64,000 nucleotides of DNA from Saccharicrinis sp050589685 (GCF_050589685.1 NZ_JBNGOS010000007.1:62001-126000); one strand, 5' to 3'. Counted from the stretch's first letter, positions 35,475 to 45,286 are shown. Numbers and translations: made by a program. The notes: generated from the sequence alone by a model not told the origin.

Positions 35475-38465
35475 TCAATTGAGAACCTTATCCAGGGTAA
35501 TTATAACCTTTGTCCCTGTCGGATTGTTGCTTGCATCTTTCAGGTCTGTTATTTCCATACAGAAATTATTCGTTTTAAATTTCTGGTTTAAGAGCTCTAA
35601 TCGTTTTTGGGTAATATTAGTGGCTTTGCCATTGCCCTCATTGTGGCCTGTATTATTTTCTCTCGCTTTTTCCCTTCCAATTCCGTTATCCGTAATTATG
35701 ATGAGCATATTCGCGTCCTTTTCATCAATTTCTATTTGAACTTTGCCAACTCCATCCTTTTGCAATAGACCATGTTTGATGGCATTTTCAACAAAGGGTT
35801 GAATTAGCATGGGTGGAATTTTAATCCCTTCGGATTGGAAATTATTCCTGATTTGATAGGTAAGTCTATCTTTAAAGCGCAGTTTCTCCAGTTCCAGATA
35901 TTGCCCAATAAATTTCACCTCATCATCCAATTTAATGAACTCCTCACCTAAATTACTTAAGTTCTGCCTGATAACCCCAGATAGATTGCCTAGATAAGTT
36001 AAGGCTTCCTCAACATTTTCCATCAAAATAAAATATTGAACAGAGTTTAACGCATTAAAAATAAAATGGGGATTCAATTGCCCTTGTAAACTCCGAATCC
36101 GAATTTCATTTAGTTGATGGTTCAGGTTTTGGCGTTCCTCCGCATCTCTTTTTATACAATTTATGCGCTTGTTAATGAAATAATATAAAGCGAAACCAAC
36201 AGTTAGAATAACCAACACATAAAACCACCATCGCTGCCAAAATGCCTTTCTTATCTTAAACTGAATGCTCTCTTGTGTAATTGAGCCATCCTCCATATTA
36301 TTCACCTTTATGTCAATAGCGTATTTTCCAGACTTCAACGATTCCAACCTAATTTCATTACCTCTATGCCATTCATTACCATTAATTCGATATTGATACT
36401 TTAAATTCCTGGTACTAGGAAACTTAATACATTTAAAACTAACTCGAATGTTGTTCCGAGAATGTGACAAGGATGCTCCATTTAAAGAAGCTACCCCATC
36501 TCCGTTTACAAGAATATCAGTTCTGATTATTAAGGGTTCTATTGAAATGTTCTTGGGATCATCAATGTAAATCAATCTCTCATCATCAAACACATACAAA
36601 TTACCTTTTGAATCAACCTGTGGCTTCTTTGATAGAATATAACTGTAACCATTGTGCTTATTGTAGAAGAATGGCATTAATCTCTCACCATTGTTACTCA
36701 ACTGTCGTACCGGAACAATATTCAATCCCTTGTTTGTCCCTAAATACAAATAATCTTTGTGAAACTTCAACCAGTTAAACTTAGTCCCCATCAAACCATT
36801 CTGGTTATTAAACCTACTCTTCACAAACAACGAATCCTCAAACCCAACATTAAATAAGTTACCGTCCACAGAGGTAGACCATATTTCTCCATCAGGTGAA
36901 ATATCCATATCTGTAATAATATCATCAAATCCATTGGTGCTATTCAATTCGAAACCTTGATTATTGACCAAAGCAAACATTCCATGGAAGTGTGATGGAA
37001 ATAATAAGGTATCTCCTTTTTCTACTATCTTAACCACATCTCCTATTTTTGCTGCTACACCCTCTAAATCAGCGAAACAAATAGAATCCTGAAAATTTAA
37101 AAAACACCTTATGGATTTATAATCTCCTATAGCATAAGCTTTATCTTTTAATATAGAAAATTTACCAGATTCAAAAGGAAAATATTCTTTGAAATCGGGA
37201 AATGATAACGAACCTTTGTTGGTCATAAGGTAGTGTTTATCATTCGTTGCTATAAACTTTAAAAACTTTAGTTTATAGGAAGGGTTGATAATTCTAAAAT
37301 ACTCTTCAAGATTTTTGGTTTTCCTAATTTGATTTATCTTCTCCAAAATTATTTTCTCGATTTTAGCAATCGAATGTTCTTCCTTAAACCCACTGTTATA
37401 TTCCTTGTAAATGTAATTATCAGAAATCAGGTATTTGGTTGCATCAATTTCGGAAACATCGGTTACGTTGCTCTGTTGAGATATTTCCTGATAGTTAAAG
37501 GTACTCCTGGGAAAAGCGTAAAGACCATCTCCTCCTGCCCAAGTTATGTTGGTAACCTTATCATGTAAAATAGACATAAAAGAATGACCTTTAATCTCAT
37601 AAGGCAATTCTTGTAATCTTCCTGTGTTGAGGTTGTATTTTTTAATACCTCCTGAATATAAATCATGTTCTCCCCATCCCGCCAGCAAAAGGTTATTATC
37701 GTCTTTTGCCATATCCCATGTTAAAAAAGTTGATGACGGATTTATAACACTTGTATCTGAATGAACATCATTAATGCGCCATTTATATATATTTGTATGT
37801 TCATTACAAAAAATAGAGTCACCAATTATTTCAATGCCAATTTTTGAATATTTGAGTTGCTGTATAGTGTGATATAAAAACTCCTTACATGAATCTTTAA
37901 CCACTTCATACATACCACCCCCACTGTTATGAACCGAAAAGAACAATCTGGCATGTTCTTCTTCAATAGCTAAGACAGAACATTTCCTATTGCCCGTGCG
38001 AGGGGAGTCAATTCGTCTGAATACAGAATCCTTAAAAAAGAACAATCCGTCATCTGTCCCAACAAATAGCGTTTGATGCTTTGTTGAATAATGAAGCTTT
38101 CGAATAGAGTTATTGTATTTTTCCATTTCCATGGTATATGATGCAACCACAGAATCATTCCTAATCAAGTTAAGTCCCTCTTTATAACAACCTACCCACA
38201 TATTGTTATCATCATCAACTGCCAACGCCCAAGCATAATTGCCCAATAACCCATTCCTTTTCTGAAAGTTGACAAACTTTTCCCCATCATATTTAGATAC
38301 CCCATTATTGGTCGCTATCCACAAATATCCTTCCTTATCAATAACGAGGTCTTGAACAGCGTTGTCCGCCAACCCATCTGCTTCCGTAAATCGAAGGTAA
38401 GGCTTATATTGTGCCAATAGAGAAATCGACAACGAAATTGTTATGAAGAAAAATATCCACCTCAT
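35475..38465 (-). CDS. Two-component sensor: beta-propeller, Y_Y_Y domain, LytS-type histidine kinase
   Basis: 996 residues. After a signal-like N-terminus (FFFITISLSISLLAQ) come propeller blades with repeated LVIDKEGYLWIATNNGVSKY and MWVGCYKEGLN elements (about 20-620), then a Y_Y_Y domain (RNIRVSFKCIKFPST, GKYAIDIKVNN; about 640-740) and one transmembrane helix (WWFYVLVILTVGFALYYFI, about 745-765). The cytoplasmic part is a His_kinase (PF06580-type) with PHFIFNALN as the phospho-His box (about 800), and an ATPase domain with IQPFVENAIKHGL and ITDNGIGREKA. It is the partner of the LytTR regulator immediately upstream (4-base overlap). Such systems sense extracellular polysaccharides, but this ligand is unknown. 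Confidence 0.88.
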   Translation of the reverse strand: MRWIFFFITISLSISLLAQYKPYLRFTEADGLADNAVQDLVIDKEGYLWIATNNGVSKYDGEKFVNFQKRNGLLGNYAWALAVDDDNNMWVGCYKEGLNLIRNDSVVASYTMEMEKYNNSIRKLHYSTKHQTLFVGTDDGLFFFKDSVFRRIDSPRTGNRKCSVLAIEEEHARLFFSVHNSGGGMYEVVKDSCKEFLYHTIQQLKYSKIGIEIIGDSIFCNEHTNIYKWRINDVHSDTSVINPSSTFLTWDMAKDDNNLLLAGWGEHDLYSGGIKKYNLNTGRLQELPYEIKGHSFMSILHDKVTNITWAGGDGLYAFPRSTFNYQEISQQSNVTDVSEIDATKYLISDNYIYKEYNSGFKEEHSIAKIEKIILEKINQIRKTKNLEEYFRIINPSYKLKFLKFIATNDKHYLMTNKGSLSFPDFKEYFPFESGKFSILKDKAYAIGDYKSIRCFLNFQDSICFADLEGVAAKIGDVVKIVEKGDTLLFPSHFHGMFALVNNQGFELNSTNGFDDIITDMDISPDGEIWSTSVDGNLFNVGFEDSLFVKSRFNNQNGLMGTKFNWLKFHKDYLYLGTNKGLNIVPVRQLSNNGERLMPFFYNKHNGYSYILSKKPQVDSKGNLYVFDDERLIYIDDPKNISIEPLIIRTDILVNGDGVASLNGASLSHSRNNIRVSFKCIKFPSTRNLKYQYRINGNEWHRGNEIRLESLKSGKYAIDIKVNNMEDGSITQESIQFKIRKAFWQRWWFYVLVILTVGFALYYFINKRINCIKRDAEERQNLNHQLNEIRIRSLQGQLNPHFIFNALNSVQYFILMENVEEALTYLGNLSGVIRQNLSNLGEEFIKLDDEVKFIGQYLELEKLRFKDRLTYQIRNNFQSEGIKIPPMLIQPFVENAIKHGLLQKDGVGKVQIEIDEKDANMLIIITDNGIGREKARENNTGHNEGNGKATNITQKRLELLNQKFKTNNFCMEITDLKDASNNPTGTKVIITLDKVLN

Positions 38466-39220
38466 CCGCTAATCAACTTTTGAATATCCTTTGCGAAGGC
38501 AGAAACATTCCTTACAGCGACCGGAATTTTCTCACCGCTTCTTAAAATAACATAACTTTGTTTACCCTTGGTAAACTTCTGGATATAATGAATATTGATC
38601 AAGTAAGACTTGTGAGTCCTGTAAAATTGATTTCCCGGCAGCAACAACTCAAGGTCTTTTAATGGCTTGCTGATGGTTATTTTCCTCCCAGAATACATTA
38701 CCGCTACCGAATATGCTTGTTCAGCATAACAGTATTCTATATTACGAGAATTCTCCATTTCGAACCCATCACTTACTGGGAACATGATATTTTTTCCATG
38801 GTACGAAGCCGGACTAACGGCATTTAGGTGTTTTTCGAGGTTCAATCTTGTTTGTTTTTCTTCAATATTTTTCCTGACCTTCTCAATTGCCTCTGACAGT
38901 TCCATAAAATTCACAGGTTTCAACAAATAATCCGCTGCATTTTTCTTCATTGCATCAATAGCATATTCCGAGTATGCAGTCGTGAAAACTATATGGAAAT
39001 CAGGATTCGAAAAGGTATCATATATTTTAAGCCCATTTTTCTTCGGCATTTCAATGTCGAGAAACACTAGGTCAGGTTTTTTTTCCTTTATTAAGTCAAT
39101 ACCTTCATCTAAATTGTAGGCAGCACCAACAACTATAACGTTAGTATCAACAAAATCTGTAATTAGTTTTATTAAACCTGATATGGCATCTTGCTCATCA
39201 TCAATTATAATTGCTTTCAT
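38462..39220 (-). CDS. LytTR-family response regulator
   Basis: 252 residues. The receiver domain has the acidic pair IIIDDEQD, the phospho-Asp in VFLDIEMPKK (D55), the switch Thr in FTTAYSEY and the Lys in YLLKPVN (K101). The C-terminal LytTR domain includes NIEYCYAEQAYSVAVMYSG, FYRTHKSYLINI and a final SGEKIPVAVR. Its last 4 bases overlap the kinase start, so the pair is translated together. It may regulate its own operon. No direct-repeat binding site was recognised upstream. Confidence 0.92.
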   Translation of the reverse strand: MKAIIIDDEQDAISGLIKLITDFVDTNVIVVGAAYNLDEGIDLIKEKKPDLVFLDIEMPKKNGLKIYDTFSNPDFHIVFTTAYSEYAIDAMKKNAADYLLKPVNFMELSEAIEKVRKNIEEKQTRLNLEKHLNAVSPASYHGKNIMFPVSDGFEMENSRNIEYCYAEQAYSVAVMYSGRKITISKPLKDLELLLPGNQFYRTHKSYLINIHYIQKFTKGKQSYVILRSGEKIPVAVRNVSAFAKDIQKLISG

Positions 39221-39762
39221 ATTTCGTAACTCACAATTAGGTATCTGCGAGTATACTCAATTATTAGGTTAGATACAATTCATAATTTCTTATCGTAGAT
39301 TATTTAGGGTTAAACGTTGCAATTAATAAAAAGACAAACCGTAATTTTAATTTCATACTCGATACAAAAATTGAACTCCAATGTCAGAAACAAGGACATC
39401 CGATCCTTGTCAAATCCAATTAATGCCTTAATAATGTATCATTTGATGACGTTTTAATTCTACACCTTGGAGACATAAGAAACTGCAAACTTGCTTATAA
39501 CAAATCATGTTAATTTGACAAACGATATAGAATTGTGTAATTTATAGATTTTACCTATGACACCACCAATGATAATTACCCTACACAAACTATTTCAACA
39601 TAAACAACTCCGGTAGCAAGACCTTTAAAAGGTCATCGGTTTTATAAATACGAAGAGATAGAGTAAATACAATTGGATTCGCTATTTTCGCACTTGTAAA
39701 AATAATGAATCCATATTAAGCTAAAGGCCATTATATTGGCCAATAGCTATAAGCACAATCAT
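39221..39762. other. 542-bp gene-free spacer
   Basis: AT-rich spacer between the divergent LytTR and ABC-F genes. I see no ORF with coding character, no tRNA, no hairpin with a T-run and no convincing promoter pair. A weak TATTTTCG box at about 39683 may belong to the ABC-F gene. Confidence 0.5.
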
Positions 39763-41628
39763 ATGAATTATTTATCTGTAGAGAATTTAACCCATCATTG
39801 GGGCGATATACGATTATTTGACAACTTAACGTTTGGTGTTTCGGAAGGACAAAAAATAGGATTGATTGCCCGAAACGGGACTGGAAAAACCACCTTACTT
39901 AATATTTTGGCGCATGTGTTACCCAACGAAAGCGGTCAAGTAACATATAGAAAGGGAATTTCCGTTGGATATTTACCGCAGATTCCCGTTTTAAACGACG
40001 GACATTCAGTTATCGAAGAAATCTTTGCCTCAGACAATCCGCAAGTTTTGGCCATTAAAGCCTACGAAAAAGCGCTGGCTGATGAAAACCATGAAGAGCT
40101 CGGGAAATTGATTGAGGAATTGGACAAATTAGGTGCCTGGGATTTTGAGTCTCGCATCAAACAAATTCTCACCGAACTTAAGATTACAAATTTCGATCAA
40201 CAGATCAGCCAGCTTTCCGGTGGTCAGAAGAAGCGGGTTGCCTTGGCCAACCTGCTTATTAATGAACCTCAGTTTATAATTCTGGATGAACCCACCAACC
40301 ATCTTGATTTGGAAATGATTGAGTGGTTGGAAACCTATTTGGAACGGTCAAAGTGCACACTGATGATGGTAACCCACGATCGTTATTTCCTGGATAGAGT
40401 GTGTAACGAAATCATTGAGCTCGCCGATCAAACCCTTTATACTTACAAAGGAAACTATCCATTTTTTCTGGAAAAAAGAGAAGAACGTATCCAATCCCAC
40501 AATGCCCAGGTAGAGAAAGCAAAAAACCTGCTAAAAACAGAGCAAGAGTGGATGAACCGTATGCCACAAGCCCGAGCCACCAAAGCCAAATATCGCATTG
40601 ACGCTTTTCACGATTTAAAGAAAAAAGCACATAGTGGAATGCAGGAGCAATCCATGAATTTAGATATCCAATCGGCACGTTTAGGCAAAAAAATTATTGA
40701 ATGTCATAATGTGAGTAAGGCTTTTGACGATCTTAAAATTCTCGACGACTTTAACTATAAGTTTGCCCAAGGAGAAAAGGTAGGCATCATTGGCAAAAAC
40801 GGAACCGGAAAAACAACCTTTTTAAATACTATTACTGGTGCTTTGGAACCAGATTCGGGTTACCTGGAAACCGGAGAAACCGTTGTTGTTGGTTATTACC
40901 GGCAGTCCGGGATGAATATTGACCCAACAAAAAGAGTTTTGGATGTAATTTCGGATATATCGGAACACATCACTTTGGGTTCGGGCAACTCCATGAGTCC
41001 GGCCCAATTCCTTCGCCATTTTATGTTCGGTAACGAGATGCACCATGTGTTGGTGGACAAGCTCAGCGGCGGAGAGAAGAAACGCTTATACCTGATGACC
41101 GTATTGATGACGAACCCCAACTTCCTGATTCTGGATGAGCCCACCAACGATTTGGATATCTTTACACTCAATCTGCTTGAAGAATATCTGCAAAACTTTA
41201 AAGGCTGTGTGGTCATCGTTTCGCACGACAGATATTTTATGGATAAGATTGTAGATCATCTATTTATATTTGAAGGGCAAGGGGTTATCAAAGATTTCCC
41301 CGGCAACTACTCTATATACCACGACCACAAAATAGAACTGGAAAAAGAAAGCAAAAAAGTTGAGAAAATTAAAAAAGAACCTTCCAAACCTGCTCCAGCC
41401 AAGGAAAAACCTAAGAAACTATCCTTTAAAGAAAAAATGGAAATGGAGCAGCTGGAACAGGATATGGAAACGTTGAATAATGAAAAAGCGGATATCGAGG
41501 AAGCATTAAATTCCGGTACGCTTGACGCCGAGATGCTCACCGAAAAATCAAAACGAATTTCGGAAGTTATAAATCTGTTAGATGAAAAGGAAATGCGTTG
41601 GCTGGAGTTAAGTGAGATTGAAGGATAA
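39763..41628 (+). CDS. ABC-F family ATPase, Uup-like
   Basis: 621 residues with two ATP-binding cassettes and no membrane domain. Walker A: GLIARNGTGKTTLL and GIIGKNGTGKTTFL. Signatures: LSGGQKKRVALANLL and LSGGEKKRLYLMTVL. Walker B: LDEPTNHLD and LDEPTNDLD. An about 100-residue interdomain arm and a C-terminal charged coiled coil (EKMEMEQLEQDMETLNNEKA) fit the Uup/ABC-F group, which acts on the ribosome or in DNA-structure suppression. The frame is open from 39736, but MNYLSVENL at 39763 is the usual family start. No antibiotic context is nearby, so resistance need not be assumed. Confidence 0.92.
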   Translation: MNYLSVENLTHHWGDIRLFDNLTFGVSEGQKIGLIARNGTGKTTLLNILAHVLPNESGQVTYRKGISVGYLPQIPVLNDGHSVIEEIFASDNPQVLAIKAYEKALADENHEELGKLIEELDKLGAWDFESRIKQILTELKITNFDQQISQLSGGQKKRVALANLLINEPQFIILDEPTNHLDLEMIEWLETYLERSKCTLMMVTHDRYFLDRVCNEIIELADQTLYTYKGNYPFFLEKREERIQSHNAQVEKAKNLLKTEQEWMNRMPQARATKAKYRIDAFHDLKKKAHSGMQEQSMNLDIQSARLGKKIIECHNVSKAFDDLKILDDFNYKFAQGEKVGIIGKNGTGKTTFLNTITGALEPDSGYLETGETVVVGYYRQSGMNIDPTKRVLDVISDISEHITLGSGNSMSPAQFLRHFMFGNEMHHVLVDKLSGGEKKRLYLMTVLMTNPNFLILDEPTNDLDIFTLNLLEEYLQNFKGCVVIVSHDRYFMDKIVDHLFIFEGQGVIKDFPGNYSIYHDHKIELEKESKKVEKIKKEPSKPAPAKEKPKKLSFKEKMEMEQLEQDMETLNNEKADIEEALNSGTLDAEMLTEKSKRISEVINLLDEKEMRWLELSEIEG

Positions 41629-41777
41629 TGTTGAAACCGCCATTGACAAAGATCAGCTCACTTATGAATAAATATACATTCTGGCAGAAAACAATAATCT
41701 ATCGTTAAAAGGGGCGTAACTCTTACGATATATCAGCATGCAAACGTAAAAAATAGTTATTTTTTAGAGCAAATATT

Positions 41778-41806
41778 TTTGTTCCGAATTTTTTATACTA
41801 CATTTG
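41778..41806 (+). promoter_or_regulatory. Promoter of the Phe/Tyr operon
   Basis: TTTG at 41778-41781 and TACATTTG at 41799-41806, 17 nt apart, match the Bacteroidota consensus. Transcription should start near 41812, 15 bp before the leader-peptide ATG. This gives a leader RNA of about 250 nt before pheA. Confidence 0.75.
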
Positions 41807-41826
41807 CCAGCATAAACAAAAGACAA

Positions 41827-41904
41827 ATGACCCATTTTGCATTTTTTTACAGCTTTTATTTTTACTTTTTTGGATTCTGTAATCAAAAAGAGGTGGGTAA
41901 ATAG
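41827..41904 (+). CDS. Phe/Tyr-rich leader peptide of the aromatic operon (25 residues)
   Basis: ATG at 41827, TAG at 41902-41904. The peptide starts MTHFAFFYSFYFYFFGF and ends CNQKEVGK. It contains 8 Phe and 3 Tyr among the first 17 residues, a density far above chance, as in the enterobacterial pheL peptide. All the aromatic codons lie between 41836 and 41877. The codons for E and V/G near the end (41890-41897, GAGGTGGG) also form the antiterminator arm. It lies between a strong promoter and an intrinsic terminator before pheA, so its job is to sense charged tRNA-Phe and tRNA-Tyr by ribosome pausing. Its role is inferred from layout and base pairing. Confidence 0.85.
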   Translation: MTHFAFFYSFYFYFFGFCNQKEVGK

Positions 41905-41966
41905 TATATAAATTTTCAAAAGAAATTTAAAGTCCCGCCTCAATGAGGCGGGACTTTTTTATTTTC
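41890..41966 (+). terminator. Attenuator: antiterminator arm plus intrinsic terminator before pheA
   Basis: Terminator: AAAGTCCCGCCTC (41929-41941), loop AAT, GAGGCGGGACTTT (41945-41957), followed by a T-rich stretch to 41966. The helix is 13 bp with a strong GC core. Competing antiterminator: GAGGTGGG (41890-41897, inside the leader ORF) pairs with CCCGCCTC (41934-41941) over 8 bp with one G-U. A small AT helix (41909-41915 with 41923-41929) folds between them. If the ribosome stalls on Phe or Tyr codons the antiterminator can form. If it reaches the stop it covers 41890-41897 and the terminator forms. This is classical ribosome-mediated attenuation logic. Confidence 0.82.
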
Positions 41967-42064
41967 TGGCGCTGGCAACAACAGCATTATTAACAAAAAG
42001 GTTGACACCATAGAGCAACAACGATGCTGCAATACTGTAACAACCTTATCGTAAAAAAACAATT

Positions 42065-42961
42065 ATGAAGAAAGTAGCAATTCAAGGAGGAGGAGGTTCA
42101 AACCATGAAATAGCAGCCAAGGCATATTTTGAAACAAATGACATTGAAACGGTTGAGTGCGACTCTTTTGAAGAACTTTTTTCCACATTAAAGAAGGATA
42201 ATTCCATCTATGGCATTATTGCTATTGAAAACACGTTGGTGGGTAGCATCCTGCAGAACTATACTTTATTAAAGGATTCCGGACTGGTGATAATCGGCGA
42301 ATACAAATTGCGTATTAAACATCAATTACTTGCTTTACCCGGACAAAGTATTGAAGACATTACAGAGGTTCACTCTCACCCCATGGCCCTGGCACAATGT
42401 AGTGAGTTTTTTAAAAAGTATCCTCATATTAAAATGATTTCACGCGATGATACAGCATTAAGCGGTAAGTGGATTCAGGATAATCAATTAAAAGGGATGG
42501 CAGCTATTGCTCCCGAATTGGCAGCAGAAAAATATAAGTTAGATATTATCGCCAGGGATATAGAGACCAACAAAAGAAACTTCACCCGCTTTTTAATTAT
42601 CTCTGATAAGGGAAAAACTGAAGTCGAAGAATTGTTGATTACGCAAAAGGTAAATAAATCCTCTTTAGTCTTTGCTCTCCCGCATTCTGAAGGAAGTCTG
42701 TCTAAAGTGCTATCCATTTTGGCCTTTTATAACATCAACCTATCAAAAATACAATCGTTACCGGTTGTAGGTCGCGAATGGGAATATTTATTCTATATCG
42801 ATTTAGTATTTGAAGATTACAACCGATATCTGCAATCATTAGATGCTATACGTCCCTTGACCAAAAACTTGAAGAGCTTGGGCGAATACCACGTAGGTAA
42901 AAGATCTTTTGATGCAGTAAGTAACGACAACAAACCTCTTTCGGAACAAAAAACATTTTAA
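42065..42961 (+). CDS. pheA: Prephenate dehydratase with ACT domain
   Basis: 298 residues. It converts prephenate to phenylpyruvate, the committed step to Phe. The catalytic domain (about 1-185) shows the expected IIAIENTLVGSI, VHSHPMALAQCSEF and NFTRFLII (with the catalytic Thr-Arg-Phe). The C-terminal ACT domain (about 198-275, SSLVFALPHSEGSLSKVLSI) is the usual Phe feedback site. It lacks a chorismate mutase domain, which sits instead on the DAHP synthase two genes down. First structural gene behind the attenuator, with the next gene 4 bp away. Confidence 0.92.
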   Translation: MKKVAIQGGGGSNHEIAAKAYFETNDIETVECDSFEELFSTLKKDNSIYGIIAIENTLVGSILQNYTLLKDSGLVIIGEYKLRIKHQLLALPGQSIEDITEVHSHPMALAQCSEFFKKYPHIKMISRDDTALSGKWIQDNQLKGMAAIAPELAAEKYKLDIIARDIETNKRNFTRFLIISDKGKTEVEELLITQKVNKSSLVFALPHSEGSLSKVLSILAFYNINLSKIQSLPVVGREWEYLFYIDLVFEDYNRYLQSLDAIRPLTKNLKSLGEYHVGKRSFDAVSNDNKPLSEQKTF

Positions 42962-42965
42962 AGCC

Positions 42966-44135
42966 ATGGCAATACAACCCGCCAATCGCATCAGCGAGGT
43001 AAAAGAATATTATTTCTCCAAAAAACTTAGGGAGATAGATGAAATGCGACAACAAGGCATACAGGTGATTAACCTGGGTATTGGAAACCCCGACCGCCCG
43101 CCGCACCCTGAAGTTCTGAAGGAACTTAATAAGGCTTCGTCAGAAAAAGGAAATCATGGCTACCAGAGCTATATTGGTATCCCGGAGTTAAGAAATGCCT
43201 TTGCTTCTTGGTATAGACAGTATTTTGAGGTTGCGCTTGATCCTGCCAAAGAAGTGTTGCCACTGATGGGTTCCAAGGAGGGCATCATGCATATTTCCAT
43301 GGCTTTTTTAAATAAAGACGATAAGGTGCTGGTGCCTAATCCCGGCTACCCAACCTATGCTTCCGTTTCTAAATTAGTGGAAGCCGAAATGGTGACGTAT
43401 GATTTAGAGGAGGAACTAAATTGGCAACCTGACTTTGAGAAACTGGAAAAATTAGATTTGTCGAAGGTGAAATTAATGTGGGTGAATTATCCCAATATGC
43501 CTACAGGCGCTAACGCAACCCTTGAGTTATTTGAGAAGCTGGTTGCCTTCGGTAAAAAACACAACATACTTATTTGTAACGACAATCCGTACAGTTTTAT
43601 CTTAAACGATAATCCATTAAGTATTTTCAGGATAGAAGGAGCCAAAGATACTTGTATCGAACTTAACTCTTTAAGCAAATCCCATAACATGGCCGGATGG
43701 CGTGTGGGAATGGTCGCGTCCAATCCGGAATTTATCCAATATATTCTTAGGGTAAAAAGCAACATGGACAGTGGCATGTTTAAGCCCCTACAGTTGGCAG
43801 CGGCAAAGGCTTTAGGCTTAAAAAAGAGTTGGTACGACGAAGTAAATAAGGAGTATTATCAGCGTCGCGAATTGGTATGGAAAATAATGGATATGCTGGA
43901 TTGCAAATACGACAAAAACCAATCGGGCATGTTTATTTGGGCTAGAATACCTGAGCAAACTGAATCCGCTGAAAGATTATCTGACCAGATTTTAAAAGAT
44001 GCACATGTATTTATTACTCCGGGAAGTATTTTTGGACAAAAAGGACAACGATATATCCGTATATCCCTTTGCTCAACACAAGATGTATTAAAAGAATCAA
44101 TTGAAAAAATAAAACAGAACTTACTATTAAAATAA
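42966..44135 (+). CDS. PLP-dependent aminotransferase, class I/II (aromatic/aspartate type)
   Basis: 389 residues. The PLP lysine is in SLSKSHNMAGWRVGMV, with the cofactor motifs NLGIGNPDRPPHP, PNPGYPTYA, WVNYPNMPTGA and NDNPYSF before it and YIRISLC near the end. This family transaminates phenylpyruvate and 4-hydroxyphenylpyruvate to Phe and Tyr, the last step in both branches, though an aspartate or LL-DAP substrate cannot be ruled out. It is tightly coupled to pheA, and the operon context favours an aromatic role. Confidence 0.88.
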   Translation: MAIQPANRISEVKEYYFSKKLREIDEMRQQGIQVINLGIGNPDRPPHPEVLKELNKASSEKGNHGYQSYIGIPELRNAFASWYRQYFEVALDPAKEVLPLMGSKEGIMHISMAFLNKDDKVLVPNPGYPTYASVSKLVEAEMVTYDLEEELNWQPDFEKLEKLDLSKVKLMWVNYPNMPTGANATLELFEKLVAFGKKHNILICNDNPYSFILNDNPLSIFRIEGAKDTCIELNSLSKSHNMAGWRVGMVASNPEFIQYILRVKSNMDSGMFKPLQLAAAKALGLKKSWYDEVNKEYYQRRELVWKIMDMLDCKYDKNQSGMFIWARIPEQTESAERLSDQILKDAHVFITPGSIFGQKGQRYIRISLCSTQDVLKESIEKIKQNLLLK

Positions 44136-44206
44136 TTTCGATACAGAGTGGTATAACCTGTCACTTGATGTCGTCACTTTTTAGAGAGAACAAAAAATAC
44201 AATAAG

Positions 44207-45286
44207 ATGGTAAAATTAGACCTTGAAAAAATTAGCCTTCCAGGACTTGACCTTGAGCGTCCTTGGGTAATCGCCGGCCCTTGCAGTGCCGAAACCGAAG
44301 AGCAGGTAATGGAAACTGCTACACAATTATCAACAAATGGCTTTAAAATTTTTAGAGCTGGAATCTGGAAACCAAGAACTCGTCCGGGTGCTTTTGAAGG
44401 TGTGGGAACCATCGGTTTGCCCTGGCTAAAAAGGGTAAAAGAAGAGTTAGGACTTTACGTGGGAACAGAAGTTGCCAATGCACACCATGTTTTCGAAGCT
44501 ATCAAACACGGAATCGATATTCTTTGGATAGGTGCAAGAACAACTGCTAACCCTTTTGCCGTGCAAGAAATTGCAGATGCACTTAAAGGTGTTGATATTC
44601 CGGTATTAGTAAAGAATCCTGTAAATCCTGATTTGGAGCTTTGGATTGGTGCTTTGGAGAGAATAAATCAGGCAGGTATCAAAAAATTAGCTGCGATTCA
44701 CCGCGGATTCTCTACATACGATAAAACCAAATACCGTAATCATCCACAGTGGCAAATACCTATCGAGTTGAAACGTCGTTGTCCGGAGTTACCTATTATT
44801 TGCGACCCCTCCCATATTAGCGGCAAGGCTGAGTTGATTTACGAGATTTCTCAGGAGGCCATGGACTTGGGTTTTGATGGGCTATTGGTAGAATCGCATC
44901 GTTGCCCGGAAAAAGCATGGAGTGATGCCAAACAACAGGTGACGCCAGTGGAACTGAAAAAAATTACGGATAAAATAGTACTTCGAGAGCCTAAAATCGG
45001 TGAAAAACCCAGAGTTACTTTGGATGAGCTACGCCAGGAAATTGATAAGTTAGACAACGCAGTCCTGGATACACTTAAAAGGCGTATGGAGATTTCCGAA
45101 GCAATCGGTACTTATAAAAAAGAGAATAACATTACCATTTTACAAACCCGACGTTACGATGAAATTATGAACAACCGTAAAGAACGAGGTTCCAAACTTG
45201 GTCTGTCAGATGAGTTCCTAACCAAACTTTTCGAGAGCATTCACGAAGAGTCCGTAACTCGTCAAAACAAAATAATGAATCAATAA
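44207..45286 (+). CDS. Bifunctional DAHP synthase / chorismate mutase
   Basis: 359 residues from the ATG at 44207; the frame is open from 44165 but MVKLDLEKISLPG starts like the family. Residues about 15-265 are a type I DAHP synthase of the KDO8P-like branch (PWVIAGPCSAETEEQV, IFRAGIWKPRTRPGAFEG, LWIGARTTANPFAVQEIA, HRGFS, CDPSHISGKAELI). Residues about 270-359 are an AroQ chorismate mutase (LDELRQEIDKLDNAVLDTL, RRMEISEAIGTYKKENN, FESIHEESVTRQ). The fused enzyme makes both the first shikimate-pathway intermediate and prephenate, substrates for pheA and tyrA beside it. Allosteric control through the mutase domain is known in related fusions. Confidence 0.93.
   Translation: MVKLDLEKISLPGLDLERPWVIAGPCSAETEEQVMETATQLSTNGFKIFRAGIWKPRTRPGAFEGVGTIGLPWLKRVKEELGLYVGTEVANAHHVFEAIKHGIDILWIGARTTANPFAVQEIADALKGVDIPVLVKNPVNPDLELWIGALERINQAGIKKLAAIHRGFSTYDKTKYRNHPQWQIPIELKRRCPELPIICDPSHISGKAELIYEISQEAMDLGFDGLLVESHRCPEKAWSDAKQQVTPVELKKITDKIVLREPKIGEKPRVTLDELRQEIDKLDNAVLDTLKRRMEISEAIGTYKKENNITILQTRRYDEIMNNRKERGSKLGLSDEFLTKLFESIHEESVTRQNKIMNQ

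Noticed and set aside
39763..41628. ABC-F protein as an antibiotic-resistance gene
   Set aside because: No resistance context, and the C-terminal coiled coil and arm fit the housekeeping Uup-like group.
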